This document shows, piece by piece, positions 1 through 7,726 of a stretch of 16,053 bases of DNA. Positions within the stretch are counted from its first letter, which is position 1; every line of letters starts with the position of its first letter. A program made the translations under genes and the position numbers. The stretch covers positions 1-16,053 of the forward strand of contig JBOHRF010000099.1 in assembly GCA_050732575.1 (NCBI GenBank), read 5' to 3'. Origin of the DNA: JBBDWZ01 sp050732575 (lineage in GTDB: Bacteria; Gemmatimonadota; Gemmatimonadetes; Longimicrobiales; RSA9). The notes beneath the pieces were generated by a model, which was given only the letters and a program-made list of their open reading frames with translations, did not search any database and was not told the DNA's origin.

Positions 1-917
1 CCAACGCACCGCTCTGGACCGAATCCAATCGCATGGCGCGCGCTGCCATCCAGCACTTCAGCGAAACCTGGCTGCGCTACCCGTACGCACAGGCCACCGC
101 CGTGGAAGGTCTGATCGAGGGCATGGAGTATCCCATGCTGGTCTTCGTGCCCAAAGGCGCTTCACGCGAGGACCTGCACTGGGTGTTGTCCCACGAGTTC
201 GGCCACTTCTGGTATCCCATGATCGTGGGCGCCAACGAGCGGCTCTATCCCTGGATGGATGAAGGCTTCAACAGCTTCGTGGACATTGAAGGCGCGGAAA
301 AATACTTCGCCGGCTCGCGCTACGCCGACACCGTGGGGTTGTATCCACTGCACCTGCACGCCGCCCACTCAAAGCCGGGTGACGAGCAGCCCATGATCAA
401 CCGGCCCATCGAAATACGCGATTTGTTCTGGGGTGGCTATCGCAAGCCCGCGCTCATGTTGCAGCTGCTGCGCCATGAAGTACTCGGCAAAGAGCGCTTC
501 GACTTCGCTTTCCGCGAGTATACACGCGCCTGGGCCTTCAAACATCCCACACCCGCCGACTTCTTCCGCATCATGCGCGATGCATCAGGCGTTGAGATCG
601 ATTGGTTCTGGCGAGGCTGGATCTACACGACCGCTCGCCTCGATCAGGCCGTCGACTCGATTGCGGCGCGTGAAGGCGGCGGCGTCAATGTCTTCCTGTC
701 CAACCGCGCACAGATGGTGATGCCAGCCGAACTGCGGCTCACGTTCGATGATGGCTCCAGCGAGACCGTCCGCCTGCCCGTCGACATGTGGAACCTCGGG
801 CAGCGCTTCACCTATCGCGTGCCTGGCACGCGCCGGGTTACGCGCGCCGTTCTCGATCCGCGCGGCGTATACCCGGACAGCGCGCGCGCGAACAACAGTT
901 GGCCACGAGGAACGTAA
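1..917 (+). CDS. M1-family zinc metallopeptidase, C-terminal part (5' end outside window)
   Basis: The frame is already open at base 3 and stops with TAA at 915-917, so only the C-terminal part is present; the ATG at 33 is internal. Counting from that ATG, HEFGH (H54, E55, H58) is followed exactly 18 residues later by E77 in the sequence MDEGF. This is the HExxH-x18-E zinc site of M1 (gluzincin) aminopeptidases. The substrate-binding GxMEN-type motif appears as GMEYPM (residues 30-35), and a GYRKP segment near residue 135 sits where the family's catalytic tyrosine lies. The product should hydrolyse N-terminal residues of peptides with one zinc ion. In relatives of this gene type the protein is usually exported, but the signal region is not in the window. 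The tail after about residue 215 looks like the small beta domain that follows the catalytic domain. The gene ends convergently with the DinB-like gene across a repeat-filled spacer. Confidence 0.9.
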   Translation, partial: NAPLWTESNRMARAAIQHFSETWLRYPYAQATAVEGLIEGMEYPMLVFVPKGASREDLHWVLSHEFGHFWYPMIVGANERLYPWMDEGFNSFVDIEGAEKYFAGSRYADTVGLYPLHLHAAHSKPGDEQPMINRPIEIRDLFWGGYRKPALMLQLLRHEVLGKERFDFAFREYTRAWAFKHPTPADFFRIMRDASGVEIDWFWRGWIYTTARLDQAVDSIAAREGGGVNVFLSNRAQMVMPAELRLTFDDGSSETVRLPVDMWNLGQRFTYRVPGTRRVTRAVLDPRGVYPDSARANNSWPRGT

Positions 918-962
918 GAATCGCGGGAGCGGATTCGGAACGGATTCGGGATCGGGAGGATC

Positions 963-1075
963 GGGGATCGGGCCCGGGATCGGGTACAGACTTCGGGGGC
1001 GGGAGCGGGGATCGGGATCGGATTCGGGAATCGGGAAACCGGGGGATCGGGCCCGGGATCGGGTACAGACTTCGG
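963..1075. repeat. 34-bp direct repeat pair, period 79 bp
   Basis: Bases 963-996 and 1042-1075 are identical over 34 bp, including the non-repetitive tail GTACAGACTTCGG. The two copies share more than the hexamer theme, which suggests a recent segmental duplication inside the array. Only two copies exist, with no spacers of CRISPR type. Confidence 0.85.
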
Positions 1076-1230
1076 TTGCGGGAGCGGGAGCGGGACTTTC
1101 GGGATTTGCTACAGCAACCAGGGACCCCGAATCCATTCCCGATTCCCGAATCCGCTCCCGCTCCCGAGGTAGTCCCGATCCCGCGCCCGATCCCCGATTT
1201 CCCGATTCCCGAATTCGCTCCATTCCCGCC

Positions 1231-1251
1231 GCGTCACGCGTCACGCGTCAC
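1231..1251. repeat. Three tandem copies of a 7-bp unit, GCGTCAC
   Basis: GCGTCAC is repeated three times head to tail at 1231-1237, 1238-1244 and 1245-1251, just beyond the stop codon of the minus-strand DinB-like gene. It marks the right edge of the hexamer region and is a likely slippage site. Confidence 0.9.
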
Positions 1252-1259
1252 GCCGAACG

Positions 1260-1796
1260 CTATTGTCCCTGGCTCGAGGGCGGCACCATACCCAGCAGCC
1301 GAATGTAGGTAACCAGGTTGCCGTAGTGCTCAAAGTCGTGCGATGCGTTCATGGTCAGCACCTGCGAGATCGAGGCACCGGCGCGACCGAACATGGTAGT
1401 CGCGTTGGAGAGCGTCGCATCGGTAGCCGCGGCGTAGGCTGCGTCACAGGCTGCAAACGAGGCCTTGAGTGCGGCCACCAATGCCGCCTTGCCCTTCACA
1501 TTCTTCTCGGTGTTATCCGAGTACGGCTTCTCTGCGCCCGTGGCCGCCGAGCACAAGTTGGTCTGTGCGTCCGCAATGTGCGCCACGATTTGACCGAACG
1601 TGCGCACATCCTTGGTCGCCTGGAACGAGTATTTGTCTTCCGGAACCTGTTCCGCCGCGCGCACGATATATCCCTTGACCATGTTGTAGATGTTCTGGAT
1701 ACCGGCGCTGGCGGGATTCGCGCCACTTGCTTTCTGCTGAGCTTGCCCTGCGCTGGCCATGAGCAGGAGTCCGGTAGCCACAATTACAGTACGCAT
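1260..1796 (-). CDS. Exported DinB-fold protein
   Basis: The 178-aa product starts at the ATG at 1796, which has AGGAGG (1809-1804 on the minus strand) seven bases upstream. Earlier in-frame starts would bury the signal peptide. Residues 1-19 are a Sec signal peptide, with a likely cut after AGQA. The rest is an all-helical DinB/YfiT-type bundle. Its predicted metal triad is H73 (VAHIADAQ) plus the HxxxH pair H153 and H157 (ASHDFEHYGN), so all three ligands are present. DinB-fold proteins include thiol-dependent transferases and many uncharacterised metalloproteins, so a divalent metal site outside the cytoplasm is expected but the substrate is unknown. It is transcribed divergently from the propeller lipoprotein, sharing a 209-bp promoter region. 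It faces the M1 peptidase gene tail-to-tail. Confidence 0.88.
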   Translation of the reverse strand: MRTVIVATGLLLMASAGQAQQKASGANPASAGIQNIYNMVKGYIVRAAEQVPEDKYSFQATKDVRTFGQIVAHIADAQTNLCSAATGAEKPYSDNTEKNVKGKAALVAALKASFAACDAAYAAATDATLSNATTMFGRAGASISQVLTMNASHDFEHYGNLVTYIRLLGMVPPSSQGQ

Positions 1797-2005
1797 GCGA
1801 GAGCCTCCTCGATTGAGTGCATCATAGAAACCGATAGTAGCGTCGTTGAGTTTCGTCCGTCTGGCAAGTGGGGATGAGACGCCCGGCCCCGGGGGTGAGT
1901 GGTGGCCAGGTGGGCGTGGCTGGGGCAAAGTCCGATTTGGAGCGTACTGTCGTTCAGGAAAAGCCCGGATTATCCTCTAGGCTGCCCCGATCGCGTGAGC
2001 GCACC

Positions 2006-3133
2006 ATGAGCACACGAACTGCTGCGGAATTGCGCCCGGTGCCGGTTTTGGTGTTGGCCGCGTTGGCCTGCGGCCAGGCGGGCGAGGTGCCTGAGCCTGC
2101 AATCGGTGCAGCGTGTCCGCCGTGTCGGATCGAGTTCCTTCAATACGCCCAGCTCGGTTCCATCGAAGACCCTTGGAGCGTAAAACACGTGTTCTTCTCC
2201 CGGATCGAGCGGCGGAGCAACGGCGAATTCCTGGCGCATGATTTTGGCCGAACGCTGGGTCGCTACGACAGGACCGGCGCCTATCTGGGCACGGTTGGAC
2301 GGCCGGGTTCGGGACCCGGCGAATTCAGACTGATCCGCCGCATTGCCGTTGATGATGCGGACTCGATCTACGTGGTCGATGTCACACGGCGCATGGAAGT
2401 TTTCACACCTGATTTGAAACCAGCCCGCTCTCTTCATTTTGCGCACTCCACGTCCTGGCTGCTGCCCTATCAGAACGGTTTCGTGGTGCACGGCCATGAA
2501 CGGGATTCCATCAAGGGTCAACACCGGTTGCACGCTGTATCGAGAGCCGGCGCGTATGTGCGTGCCATCGATGAACCCATGGTCCATCACGGTTTCGACA
2601 TGGGCGATGGAGTGACCACGCGGGTAGCTGCGCTTGTTGGCCGGGATAGCCTGGCCATACTTAACCTGGATACACCGCGCGTTGATATTTACGATGCCCA
2701 ACTGAAGCGGCTGAATTCATTCGCTCTTTCGCCTTCGTGGTACCCACTTCCTGAAATCCCACGCCAGCGCTGTCCCGGCAACAGCGAGGAGCGAACCTAC
2801 GAGAAGGCGTTGCGGCCCTGGCGCGCCACGCTTGATATGCACGTGGACCGTGAGCGCAGGTTGTGGGTGCTGGCCATGGTCGAGGCACCCGACTGGGAGA
2901 AGCGCAAGCCACCTTTCGCGGCAGCTCCCTGTCACGGCCGGCCGGCCGACTTCAATCACTACTTTGTCGGGCAGATCGATGTGTTCAGCATCAGCGGTCA
3001 ATTTTTGGCCACCGAGAAACTGCCCTTCCTGGCCACGACCTTCCTGCGCGATGGCGTGCTGGTCCGCGCCATCGACTCTCCGGAGGGGCTCGTGCAATTC
3101 GTCATCTATCGCCCGGGCCTGGTCAAGCAGTGA
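2006..3133 (+). CDS. 6-bladed beta-propeller lipoprotein
   Basis: The 375-aa product is taken from the ATG at 2006, because the hydrophobic stretch PVPVLVLAALAC then falls at residues 11-22. C22 could be lipidated, although ALAC is not a perfect lipobox. No strong ribosome site is visible, and the frame stays open upstream to an ATG at 1868. The mature part carries the repeat style of bacterial NHL/6-bladed propellers: GRYDRTGAYLGTVG, then GRPGSGPGEF (residues 98-107), then IAVDDADSIYVVD (113-125). Later blades are degenerate but continue to the end. Such proteins are common in Gemmatimonadota and Bacteroidota, where they are thought to act as extracytoplasmic binding or sensing scaffolds. 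No enzymatic motif is visible. Four cysteines lie close to the N-terminus of the mature region or just after it (C22, C37, C40 and later ones), which could form disulfides. Confidence 0.82.
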   Translation: MSTRTAAELRPVPVLVLAALACGQAGEVPEPAIGAACPPCRIEFLQYAQLGSIEDPWSVKHVFFSRIERRSNGEFLAHDFGRTLGRYDRTGAYLGTVGRPGSGPGEFRLIRRIAVDDADSIYVVDVTRRMEVFTPDLKPARSLHFAHSTSWLLPYQNGFVVHGHERDSIKGQHRLHAVSRAGAYVRAIDEPMVHHGFDMGDGVTTRVAALVGRDSLAILNLDTPRVDIYDAQLKRLNSFALSPSWYPLPEIPRQRCPGNSEERTYEKALRPWRATLDMHVDRERRLWVLAMVEAPDWEKRKPPFAAAPCHGRPADFNHYFVGQIDVFSISGQFLATEKLPFLATTFLRDGVLVRAIDSPEGLVQFVIYRPGLVKQ

Positions 3134-3172
3134 GCGAGCCCTGACCGACAGTCGGAACTTCACGCACACTCT

Positions 3173-3240
3173 GTTTTCGTTCACACTCCCGGCCGTGCCT
3201 TTCGTAAACGAAAACGTCAACGAGAGCGACAACGTGAACG
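3173..3240. repeat. AACGNN hexamer array with inverted CGTT arms
   Basis: From 3205 to 3240 the motif NNAACG recurs six times in exact 6-bp register (one unit reads AGCG). On the left, GTTTTCGTT (3173-3181) is the perfect complement of AACGAAAAC (3207-3215), and CGTTCAC (3178-3184) is the complement of GTGAACG (3234-3240). The design resembles the larger array at 923-1251: degenerate hexamers on one side and their complement on the other. It lies 40 bp after the propeller gene's stop and about 70 bp before the ADOP permease start, so it may act as a terminator or attenuator. No T-run follows it. Confidence 0.75.
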
Positions 3241-3311
3241 GCTTCTTGCCCTGAACCCTTTCCTCGCTTTTGCCCGTATAGTCAGGACCTTCCCCTCCTT
3301 CCGGTGCAACC

Positions 3312-5765
3312 ATGGAACGCCTGCTACAGGATCTCCGCTTCGCACTGCGCCGGCTGCGCAAGAGCCCCGGTTTCACGCTGATCGCGATTGTTTCGCTGGC
3401 GCTGGGCATTGGCGCGAATACCGCGATCTTCAGCCTGGTCGAGGCCGTGTTGCTGCGCGATCCGGCGGTGCGCGAGCCGGATCGGATTGTGGAGCTCTAC
3501 GGCCGGCATCCGGAATTCAACTACATGCCGTTCTCCAACCCGGATTTTCGCGACCTGGAGCGCGCAACCTCGCAACTGTTCTCCAGCAGCTTTGGCTCCA
3601 TTCTGACGTTCGTGCCGCGCGACCGCGGTGATCGTATCGAGAATTTGGGCGCGGAACTGGTGACCGGTGAGTACTTCAGCACGCTGGGTCTCACTCCCGC
3701 GGCCGGCCGGTTGTTGACGCGGGAAGACGATGTGGCCAACGGGCAGCACGCCGTGGTCGTTCTGAGTTGGGACTACTGGTCGCGCGATTTCAACCGCGAT
3801 CCGGGTGTGGTCGGCCAGCAGCTGCGCGTGAACGGCCGCAACTACACGATCGTTGGTGTGGCGCCCCGTGACTACGGCGGCAACCTGCGCGGCATCGCGC
3901 CGCAACTGTACCTGCCCATGATGATGATCAACCAGGTGCAGCCATCGGGCGACAACCAGCTGGAATCACGCGGCGATCACAGTACGTTCGTGCGCGCGCG
4001 CTTGCGGCCCGGTGTCACCGTACCACAGGTGGAAGCGACACTGCTCACGTTCGCCAACCAGCAGCGCGCAAGTTTCCGTGACGAGTGGCCGGAGAACCTT
4101 ACGCTCCACGCCATTCGCCTTTCCGATATGGTCGTGAATCCGCTGCTGGACCGCTTCATCGTGTTGGCCGCCGGACTGCTCACCGTAGTCGTGGGCCTGG
4201 TCCTGCTCATCGCGTGTGCCAACCTGGCCAGCTTCCTGCTCGCCCAGGCGCGCGATCGCCAGCGTGAGATTGCCATACGGCTGGCCCTGGGCGCGGGTCG
4301 GACCGGGCTGGTGCGGCAGCTGCTCACGGAGAGCGTTACCCTGGCCCTGCTGGGTGGTGCACTCTCCCTGGGCCTGGCCCGACTCCTCATCTGGGCCCTG
4401 CTCAATGCCGATCTGCCGCTGCCCTTGCCGGTCACCGTCGATGCATCGCTCAACGCGGGCGTGCTGAGCTTCGCGCTCGGCACCTCCGTGCTGGCCGGCA
4501 TCCTGTTCGGACTGGCGCCCGCGCTCCAGGCCACACGCGCCGACGTGATCACGACCATCAAGAGTGAGAACACGGGCGGCGGCCCGGTACGACGCTTCAC
4601 GATGCGCAATACACTGGTGGTAGGTCAGGTCGCTATGTCACTGATACTGCTGGTGACCGCCGGACTCTTCCTGCGCAGCCTGGCAGCGCGGCAAACCGTG
4701 GATCCCGGCTTTGGCAATGCGCCCACGGCCGTGATGCAGTTTGCCATTTCAGCGGAGCGCTACAACGAAGAGGCCGCTGTCCTTTACCTCCGGCGCCTGC
4801 AAGAGCGCATTGGACAGATAGCGGGCGTGCAGGCCGTCGGCGTCACGGGCAATCTGCACCTGAACACGCTCAACACGCAGAACATCGGTGTCAACGTGGA
4901 GGGCTTCTCGCCGCCGCGCGGGCAGCAGGCTTTCCTGCTCGATTACACGCGCGTGAATCCGGGTTTCTTCTCGGCCGCCGGCATAACCATCCAGCGCGGT
5001 CGCAACTTCGATGATGCCCTGGATCGCAAGGGAGGCCCACGCGTTGCCATCATCAATCAGGTCATGGCCGATCGTTTCTGGAAAGGCCAGGATCCGATCG
5101 GCCGCACCTTCCGCAATGACTCAACGGTGTACACGATTGTGGGCGTTGCCAGCAACGCGAAAATTCGCACGCTCGGCGAAGAGCCGCGCGGGTTCGTGTA
5201 TGCACCACTCAGCCAGACGCACACGTACTTCCTGACACTACTGGCTCGCACCAATGGCGATGCCGAACAGACGCGGTTGCAGGTGCTGAACGCGGCCCGT
5301 GCACACGACCCCGATCTGATCATGATCGACTCCAAGACCATGGCTCGGCACCTGGCCATCATGTTGATGCCCGCCCGGCTGGCCGCTGTGGTCTTCGGCG
5401 CCTTCGCATCGCTCGCGCTGATCCTTGCCTTGATCGGCGTTTACGGCGTGGTCAGCTACGCGGTGGCGCGTCGCACGCGCGAGGTCGGCATACGTATGTC
5501 ACTGGGCGCCAGACCGTTGGAGGTCGTGCGTCTGCTCATGCGCGATGGTTTTGCTCTGGTTGCGCTGGGCGCTCTGCTCGGGGTGATTGTAGCTCTGCTC
5601 GCTGCTCGAGTTCTGCGCACCGTCCTCTACGGCATCGAGCCCATTGACCCGATCACCTTTACCATCGGACCCATCGCCCTGCTCGCCATTGGTGCGCTGG
5701 CCGCCTGGGTGCCCGCACAACGCGCCAGTCGCGTTGACCCCGCGCGCGTGCTCAAGGGCGAGTAG
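3312..5765 (+). CDS. ADOP-type FtsX-like ABC transporter permease, 817 aa
   Basis: This protein has the full duplicated MacB/FtsX permease architecture. Residues 1-20 are a cytoplasmic helix ending in RKSPGF, and TM1 follows with the signature ALGIGANTAIFSLV (about 31-44). A first MacB-like periplasmic domain runs to about 275 and a first three-helix FtsX domain spans about 280-410, with the coupling motif REIAIRLALGAGR. TM5 is at about 435-455 and a second periplasmic domain runs to about 680. A second FtsX domain (about 684-817) has REVGIRMSLGA and the usual end RASRVDPARVLKGE. About eight membrane helices are expected in the inner membrane. The family (acidobacterial duplicated orphan permease, TIGR03434-like) is named orphan because no ATPase gene sits nearby, and none is visible here. 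Unlike the second copy at 10657, it lacks the N-terminal prefix domain and has no PadR neighbour. The start has only a weak ribosome site; a TATAGT hexamer at 3277-3282 could be a -10 box. Substrate unknown. Confidence 0.92.
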   Translation: MERLLQDLRFALRRLRKSPGFTLIAIVSLALGIGANTAIFSLVEAVLLRDPAVREPDRIVELYGRHPEFNYMPFSNPDFRDLERATSQLFSSSFGSILTFVPRDRGDRIENLGAELVTGEYFSTLGLTPAAGRLLTREDDVANGQHAVVVLSWDYWSRDFNRDPGVVGQQLRVNGRNYTIVGVAPRDYGGNLRGIAPQLYLPMMMINQVQPSGDNQLESRGDHSTFVRARLRPGVTVPQVEATLLTFANQQRASFRDEWPENLTLHAIRLSDMVVNPLLDRFIVLAAGLLTVVVGLVLLIACANLASFLLAQARDRQREIAIRLALGAGRTGLVRQLLTESVTLALLGGALSLGLARLLIWALLNADLPLPLPVTVDASLNAGVLSFALGTSVLAGILFGLAPALQATRADVITTIKSENTGGGPVRRFTMRNTLVVGQVAMSLILLVTAGLFLRSLAARQTVDPGFGNAPTAVMQFAISAERYNEEAAVLYLRRLQERIGQIAGVQAVGVTGNLHLNTLNTQNIGVNVEGFSPPRGQQAFLLDYTRVNPGFFSAAGITIQRGRNFDDALDRKGGPRVAIINQVMADRFWKGQDPIGRTFRNDSTVYTIVGVASNAKIRTLGEEPRGFVYAPLSQTHTYFLTLLARTNGDAEQTRLQVLNAARAHDPDLIMIDSKTMARHLAIMLMPARLAAVVFGAFASLALILALIGVYGVVSYAVARRTREVGIRMSLGARPLEVVRLLMRDGFALVALGALLGVIVALLAARVLRTVLYGIEPIDPITFTIGPIALLAIGALAAWVPAQRASRVDPARVLKGE

Positions 5766-5861
5766 AGCAACAGATCGGAGTAACTGAACGGAGTAACGGC
5801 CTTGATGCCATGCTCCTATAGGCGAGGCGGCCAGAACCGAAGAAGTGAAAGGTGGTCCGCA

Positions 5862-6728
5862 TCACACGAACGCAACCACGCGCTGCACGACATCAGCATC
5901 GTGCAGCAGGCGCCGATGCCCGAGCCCCGGTGTTGCAACCAGCAGCGCGCCCGGCCACGCCGCGCTTAATGCCTGCGCATCGCTGAACGGGACATCTCTG
6001 TCGGCCGGATCGTGCAGGATCAGAACGGGCGCCCGTAACCTCTCCGCCAATCGTGCCACGCCAATAGAATCCCAACTGAAACCAATCCGCTGCTCGGTGC
6101 GCGCAATCGTGAGCCGCATGACCGCTTCGCCAATGCCCAGTTCGCGGACCACGCGCCGGAAGTGGCCGTCCAGGTCGACCGCCGGTGCCAGCAACACGTT
6201 GCGCCCCATTTGCGCACCGCTCTCCTGCGCCAAAATCGCGGCCGCCGCGCCAAACGAATGCGCCACCACCGCGCGCGGCCAGGCACCGCGCCGGGACCAC
6301 TCCCGCCGCGCCAGATAGCGCAGCGCGCGCGCCGTCTCGGGCAGCGAGGAAAGTCGACCCGATGATGCGCCATGACCGGGCGCATCGAATGCCACCACGC
6401 GAAACCCCGCGCGAATCAACGCCGGCGCCAGGGTCCGAAAACGCGCGGCCCGGCTGCCCCACCCGTGCACCAGCATCACCGTTTGACCCTCACCCCAACT
6501 CCAAACGGCCAACTCGCCCACCGGCGTCTGCACTCGCTCCGCTGCTCCGCTGGCCAGAAAACCTTCCTCCTCCACCTGCGGCCTTGGCCGCCGTGGCTTC
6601 AGGAACGCTCGCTCCAATGCCCATGCGCCCAGGCTGGGGCTGGCTGCCTGCAGTCCCCGGAACATGAGCCGGGCAGCGCCACGTTTTGCACGAACGTTCG
6701 TGCTGGTTCCCGACGGCACGCGTGTCAT
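5862..6728 (-). CDS. Alpha/beta hydrolase
   Basis: This 288-aa serine hydrolase of the alpha/beta fold has the HGWG oxyanion-hole motif at residues 89-92 and the strand-turn FDAPGHGASSG near 114-124. The nucleophile elbow is AHSFG with S158; the first glycine of the usual GxSxG is alanine. The acid D243 lies in HDPADRDVP and the base H271 in GLGH, so the triad is complete. No signal peptide is seen, so it is probably cytoplasmic. It belongs with generic lysophospholipase/esterase-like proteins and the substrate cannot be read from sequence. The start at 6728 lies 21 bp after the TetR stop, giving a TetR-hydrolase operon. By analogy with other TetR-hydrolase pairs, the regulator probably controls this enzyme together with itself. 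A later in-frame methionine (residue 22) is an alternative start. Confidence 0.9.
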   Translation of the reverse strand: MTRVPSGTSTNVRAKRGAARLMFRGLQAASPSLGAWALERAFLKPRRPRPQVEEEGFLASGAAERVQTPVGELAVWSWGEGQTVMLVHGWGSRAARFRTLAPALIRAGFRVVAFDAPGHGASSGRLSSLPETARALRYLARREWSRRGAWPRAVVAHSFGAAAAILAQESGAQMGRNVLLAPAVDLDGHFRRVVRELGIGEAVMRLTIARTEQRIGFSWDSIGVARLAERLRAPVLILHDPADRDVPFSDAQALSAAWPGALLVATPGLGHRRLLHDADVVQRVVAFV

Positions 6729-6749
6729 CGACTCAAAACCTGCGCTGCT

Positions 6750-7358
6750 TTAGGGTTGGACCACGCGTGATCGCGCGATCAGGTGCTCGAATGCGGCGCG
6801 CGTGTGCGATGTCGCGTCCGGGTCCGCCAGTAAGCGGGTGAAGTGATAGTGCGCCAACAAGATCCCGTACAGCTCCTGCGCAAACCGTTTCCCCGACAGG
6901 TTAGCGCGGAAATGCCCGACCTCCACCGCGAAGCGCGCCGTCGTGGCGATCAGATCCACCCAATCTTGTTGCGCATGGACCAGGTAATCGCGGACCGGAC
7001 CGGGCTGATCGTCATACTCGACCGAGGCGGTCACGAAGATGCAGCCGCCCGGTACCACCTGGCTCCTGGACCAGTCCAACCAGCGCTCGAACAGCGCGCG
7101 GACGCGCGGCTCTCCCCGAGCCTCCTTGAGCGCCGGCCGAATGACGATTTGCGTGAACCGATCCGCCGCGGCTTCCAGCACTGAGATCTGTAGCGCTTCC
7201 TTGGACTTGAAATGAGCGTATAACCCGCTCTTGGAAAGCTTCAGCTCATCGGCCAGCCGGCCGATGGTCAGGCCTTCCAGTCCCATCAGGCTGGATTGAG
7301 CAACGGCATGCTCGAGAATCGATTGTCGGGTGTTCGTGCCCTTATTCACGCTCGCCAT
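6750..7358 (-). CDS. TetR/AcrR-family transcriptional repressor
   Basis: The 202-aa product (from the ATG at 7358) has the TetR N-terminal DNA-binding domain in residues 8-55. The helix-turn-helix spans about 29-50 (TIGRLADELKLSKSGLYAHF), followed by the typical KSKEALQ. The C-terminal ligand domain contains PGGCIFVTASVEYDD (103-117), as in the AcrR/YcdC-like subgroup. The start is uncertain. A GTG at 7367 lies inside the operator dyad, the ATG at 7358 overlaps the proposed -10 box, and codon 4 is a GTG at 7349. If the promoter at 7358-7386 is used, the mRNA would begin near that GTG and be almost leaderless. No Shine-Dalgarno sequence is visible before any of the three. It is the first gene of an operon with the hydrolase and is very likely autoregulated. 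Confidence 0.92.
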   Translation of the reverse strand: MASVNKGTNTRQSILEHAVAQSSLMGLEGLTIGRLADELKLSKSGLYAHFKSKEALQISVLEAAADRFTQIVIRPALKEARGEPRVRALFERWLDWSRSQVVPGGCIFVTASVEYDDQPGPVRDYLVHAQQDWVDLIATTARFAVEVGHFRANLSGKRFAQELYGILLAHYHFTRLLADPDATSHTRAAFEHLIARSRVVQP

Positions 7359-7386
7359 AAATAGCACGATCGTACTAATCAGTCAA
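7358..7386 (-). promoter_or_regulatory. Predicted sigma70-type promoter of tetR-hydrolase operon
   Basis: On the minus strand TTGACT (7386-7381) is followed after exactly 17 bases by TATTTA (7363-7358), a good match to -35 and -10 boxes. Transcription would start near 7352-7349, giving a leaderless or nearly leaderless tetR message. The whole spacer is occupied by the operator dyad. Confidence 0.6.
7362..7377. promoter_or_regulatory. Predicted TetR operator (16-bp dyad)
   Basis: The plus strand reads TAGCACGATCGTACTA. The two halves are complementary at seven of eight positions, with perfect inner arms ACGA/TCGT and perfect outer TAG/CTA. It lies between the -35 and -10 boxes, the usual place for steric repression by a TetR dimer. 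Binding by the adjacent regulator is inferred from position and symmetry. Confidence 0.65.
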
Positions 7387-7726
7387 GCGCGGTACCAACA
7401 CATGACTGCTCGCCTGGGCGGTTGGAATCCGCCGAATCCGTTCGATGCGGCGTCCCTGACCAGGCGGTACCGCAGCGAGTTTGCGATCGTACAGATCCCG
7501 GGCCGCGGTGCAGCGGATCGTCTTCCCCATCCAGGTGGTCATCGGGAAGTTGCTGGGCAAATATCGCCGGCGCACCCGCGCCCGTGCGGCGCTAACCGTT
7601 TGTTTTCGGGTACACGCGACAACGATTGGCTGAATCACGCCTCGAACGTGTGACCTTTGCGCCCCGGTCTTTGCTGCTTTTACCATGTAACGCTGGAGGC
7701 GCCCTTCACCGGGTCGAGGAAGGTGC
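7387..7726. other. 340-bp stretch without a convincing gene
   Basis: Between the tetR promoter and the membrane-protein gene no frame shows recognisable motifs or a good start. A minus-strand frame (7375-7785) stays open for 136 codons and is Arg-rich, but it has no ribosome site and runs through the tetR operator and into the next gene. It could be a gene remnant or the long upstream region of the gene at 7727. GAGGAAGG at 7716-7723 serves that gene. Confidence 0.6.

Larger units (their letters stand above)
923..1251. repeat. Degenerate hexamer array forming a long imperfect inverted repeat between convergent genes
   Basis: This 342-bp spacer (918-1259) has no credible gene. Its left half is built of GGGATC, GGGAGC and GGATTC units and its right half of the complementary units. 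Perfect arms include 1019-1036 with 1137-1154 (18 bp) and 1080-1093 with 1152-1165 (14 bp). The 22 bases at 963-984, repeated at 1042-1063, match the complement of 1174-1195 at 21 of 22 positions. Read against each other, the blocks at about 940-1040 and the complement of about 1119-1225 are broadly colinear. A transcript of either strand could therefore fold into a stem of up to about 100 bp. TTGCT/AGCAA (1106-1117) forms a small hairpin near the centre. Four closely spaced GGG runs at 964-984 also fit a G-quadruplex pattern. Long open frames here on both strands reflect absence of stop codons in the repeat, not coding. A role as a two-way terminator or a mobile REP-like element is inference. 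Confidence 0.85.

Noticed and set aside
963..1075. CRISPR-like repeat pair
   Set aside because: Only two copies, no regular spacers, and the intervening DNA is itself the hexamer repeat.
585..1312. Several long open frames on both strands through the hexamer region
   Set aside because: They consist of Arg/Gly/Ser/Pro repeats created by stop-poor hexamers, have no ribosome sites and overlap the M1 peptidase or DinB genes.
1970..2701. 243-codon minus-strand frame inside the propeller gene
   Set aside because: It is antisense to a gene with clear propeller motifs, and its translation shows no family features.
5776..5797. Direct repeat CGGAGTAAC (5776-5784, 5789-5797) after the first ADOP gene
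   Set aside because: Two short copies only, with no gene-end hairpin or attachment-site context; likely chance or minor slippage.
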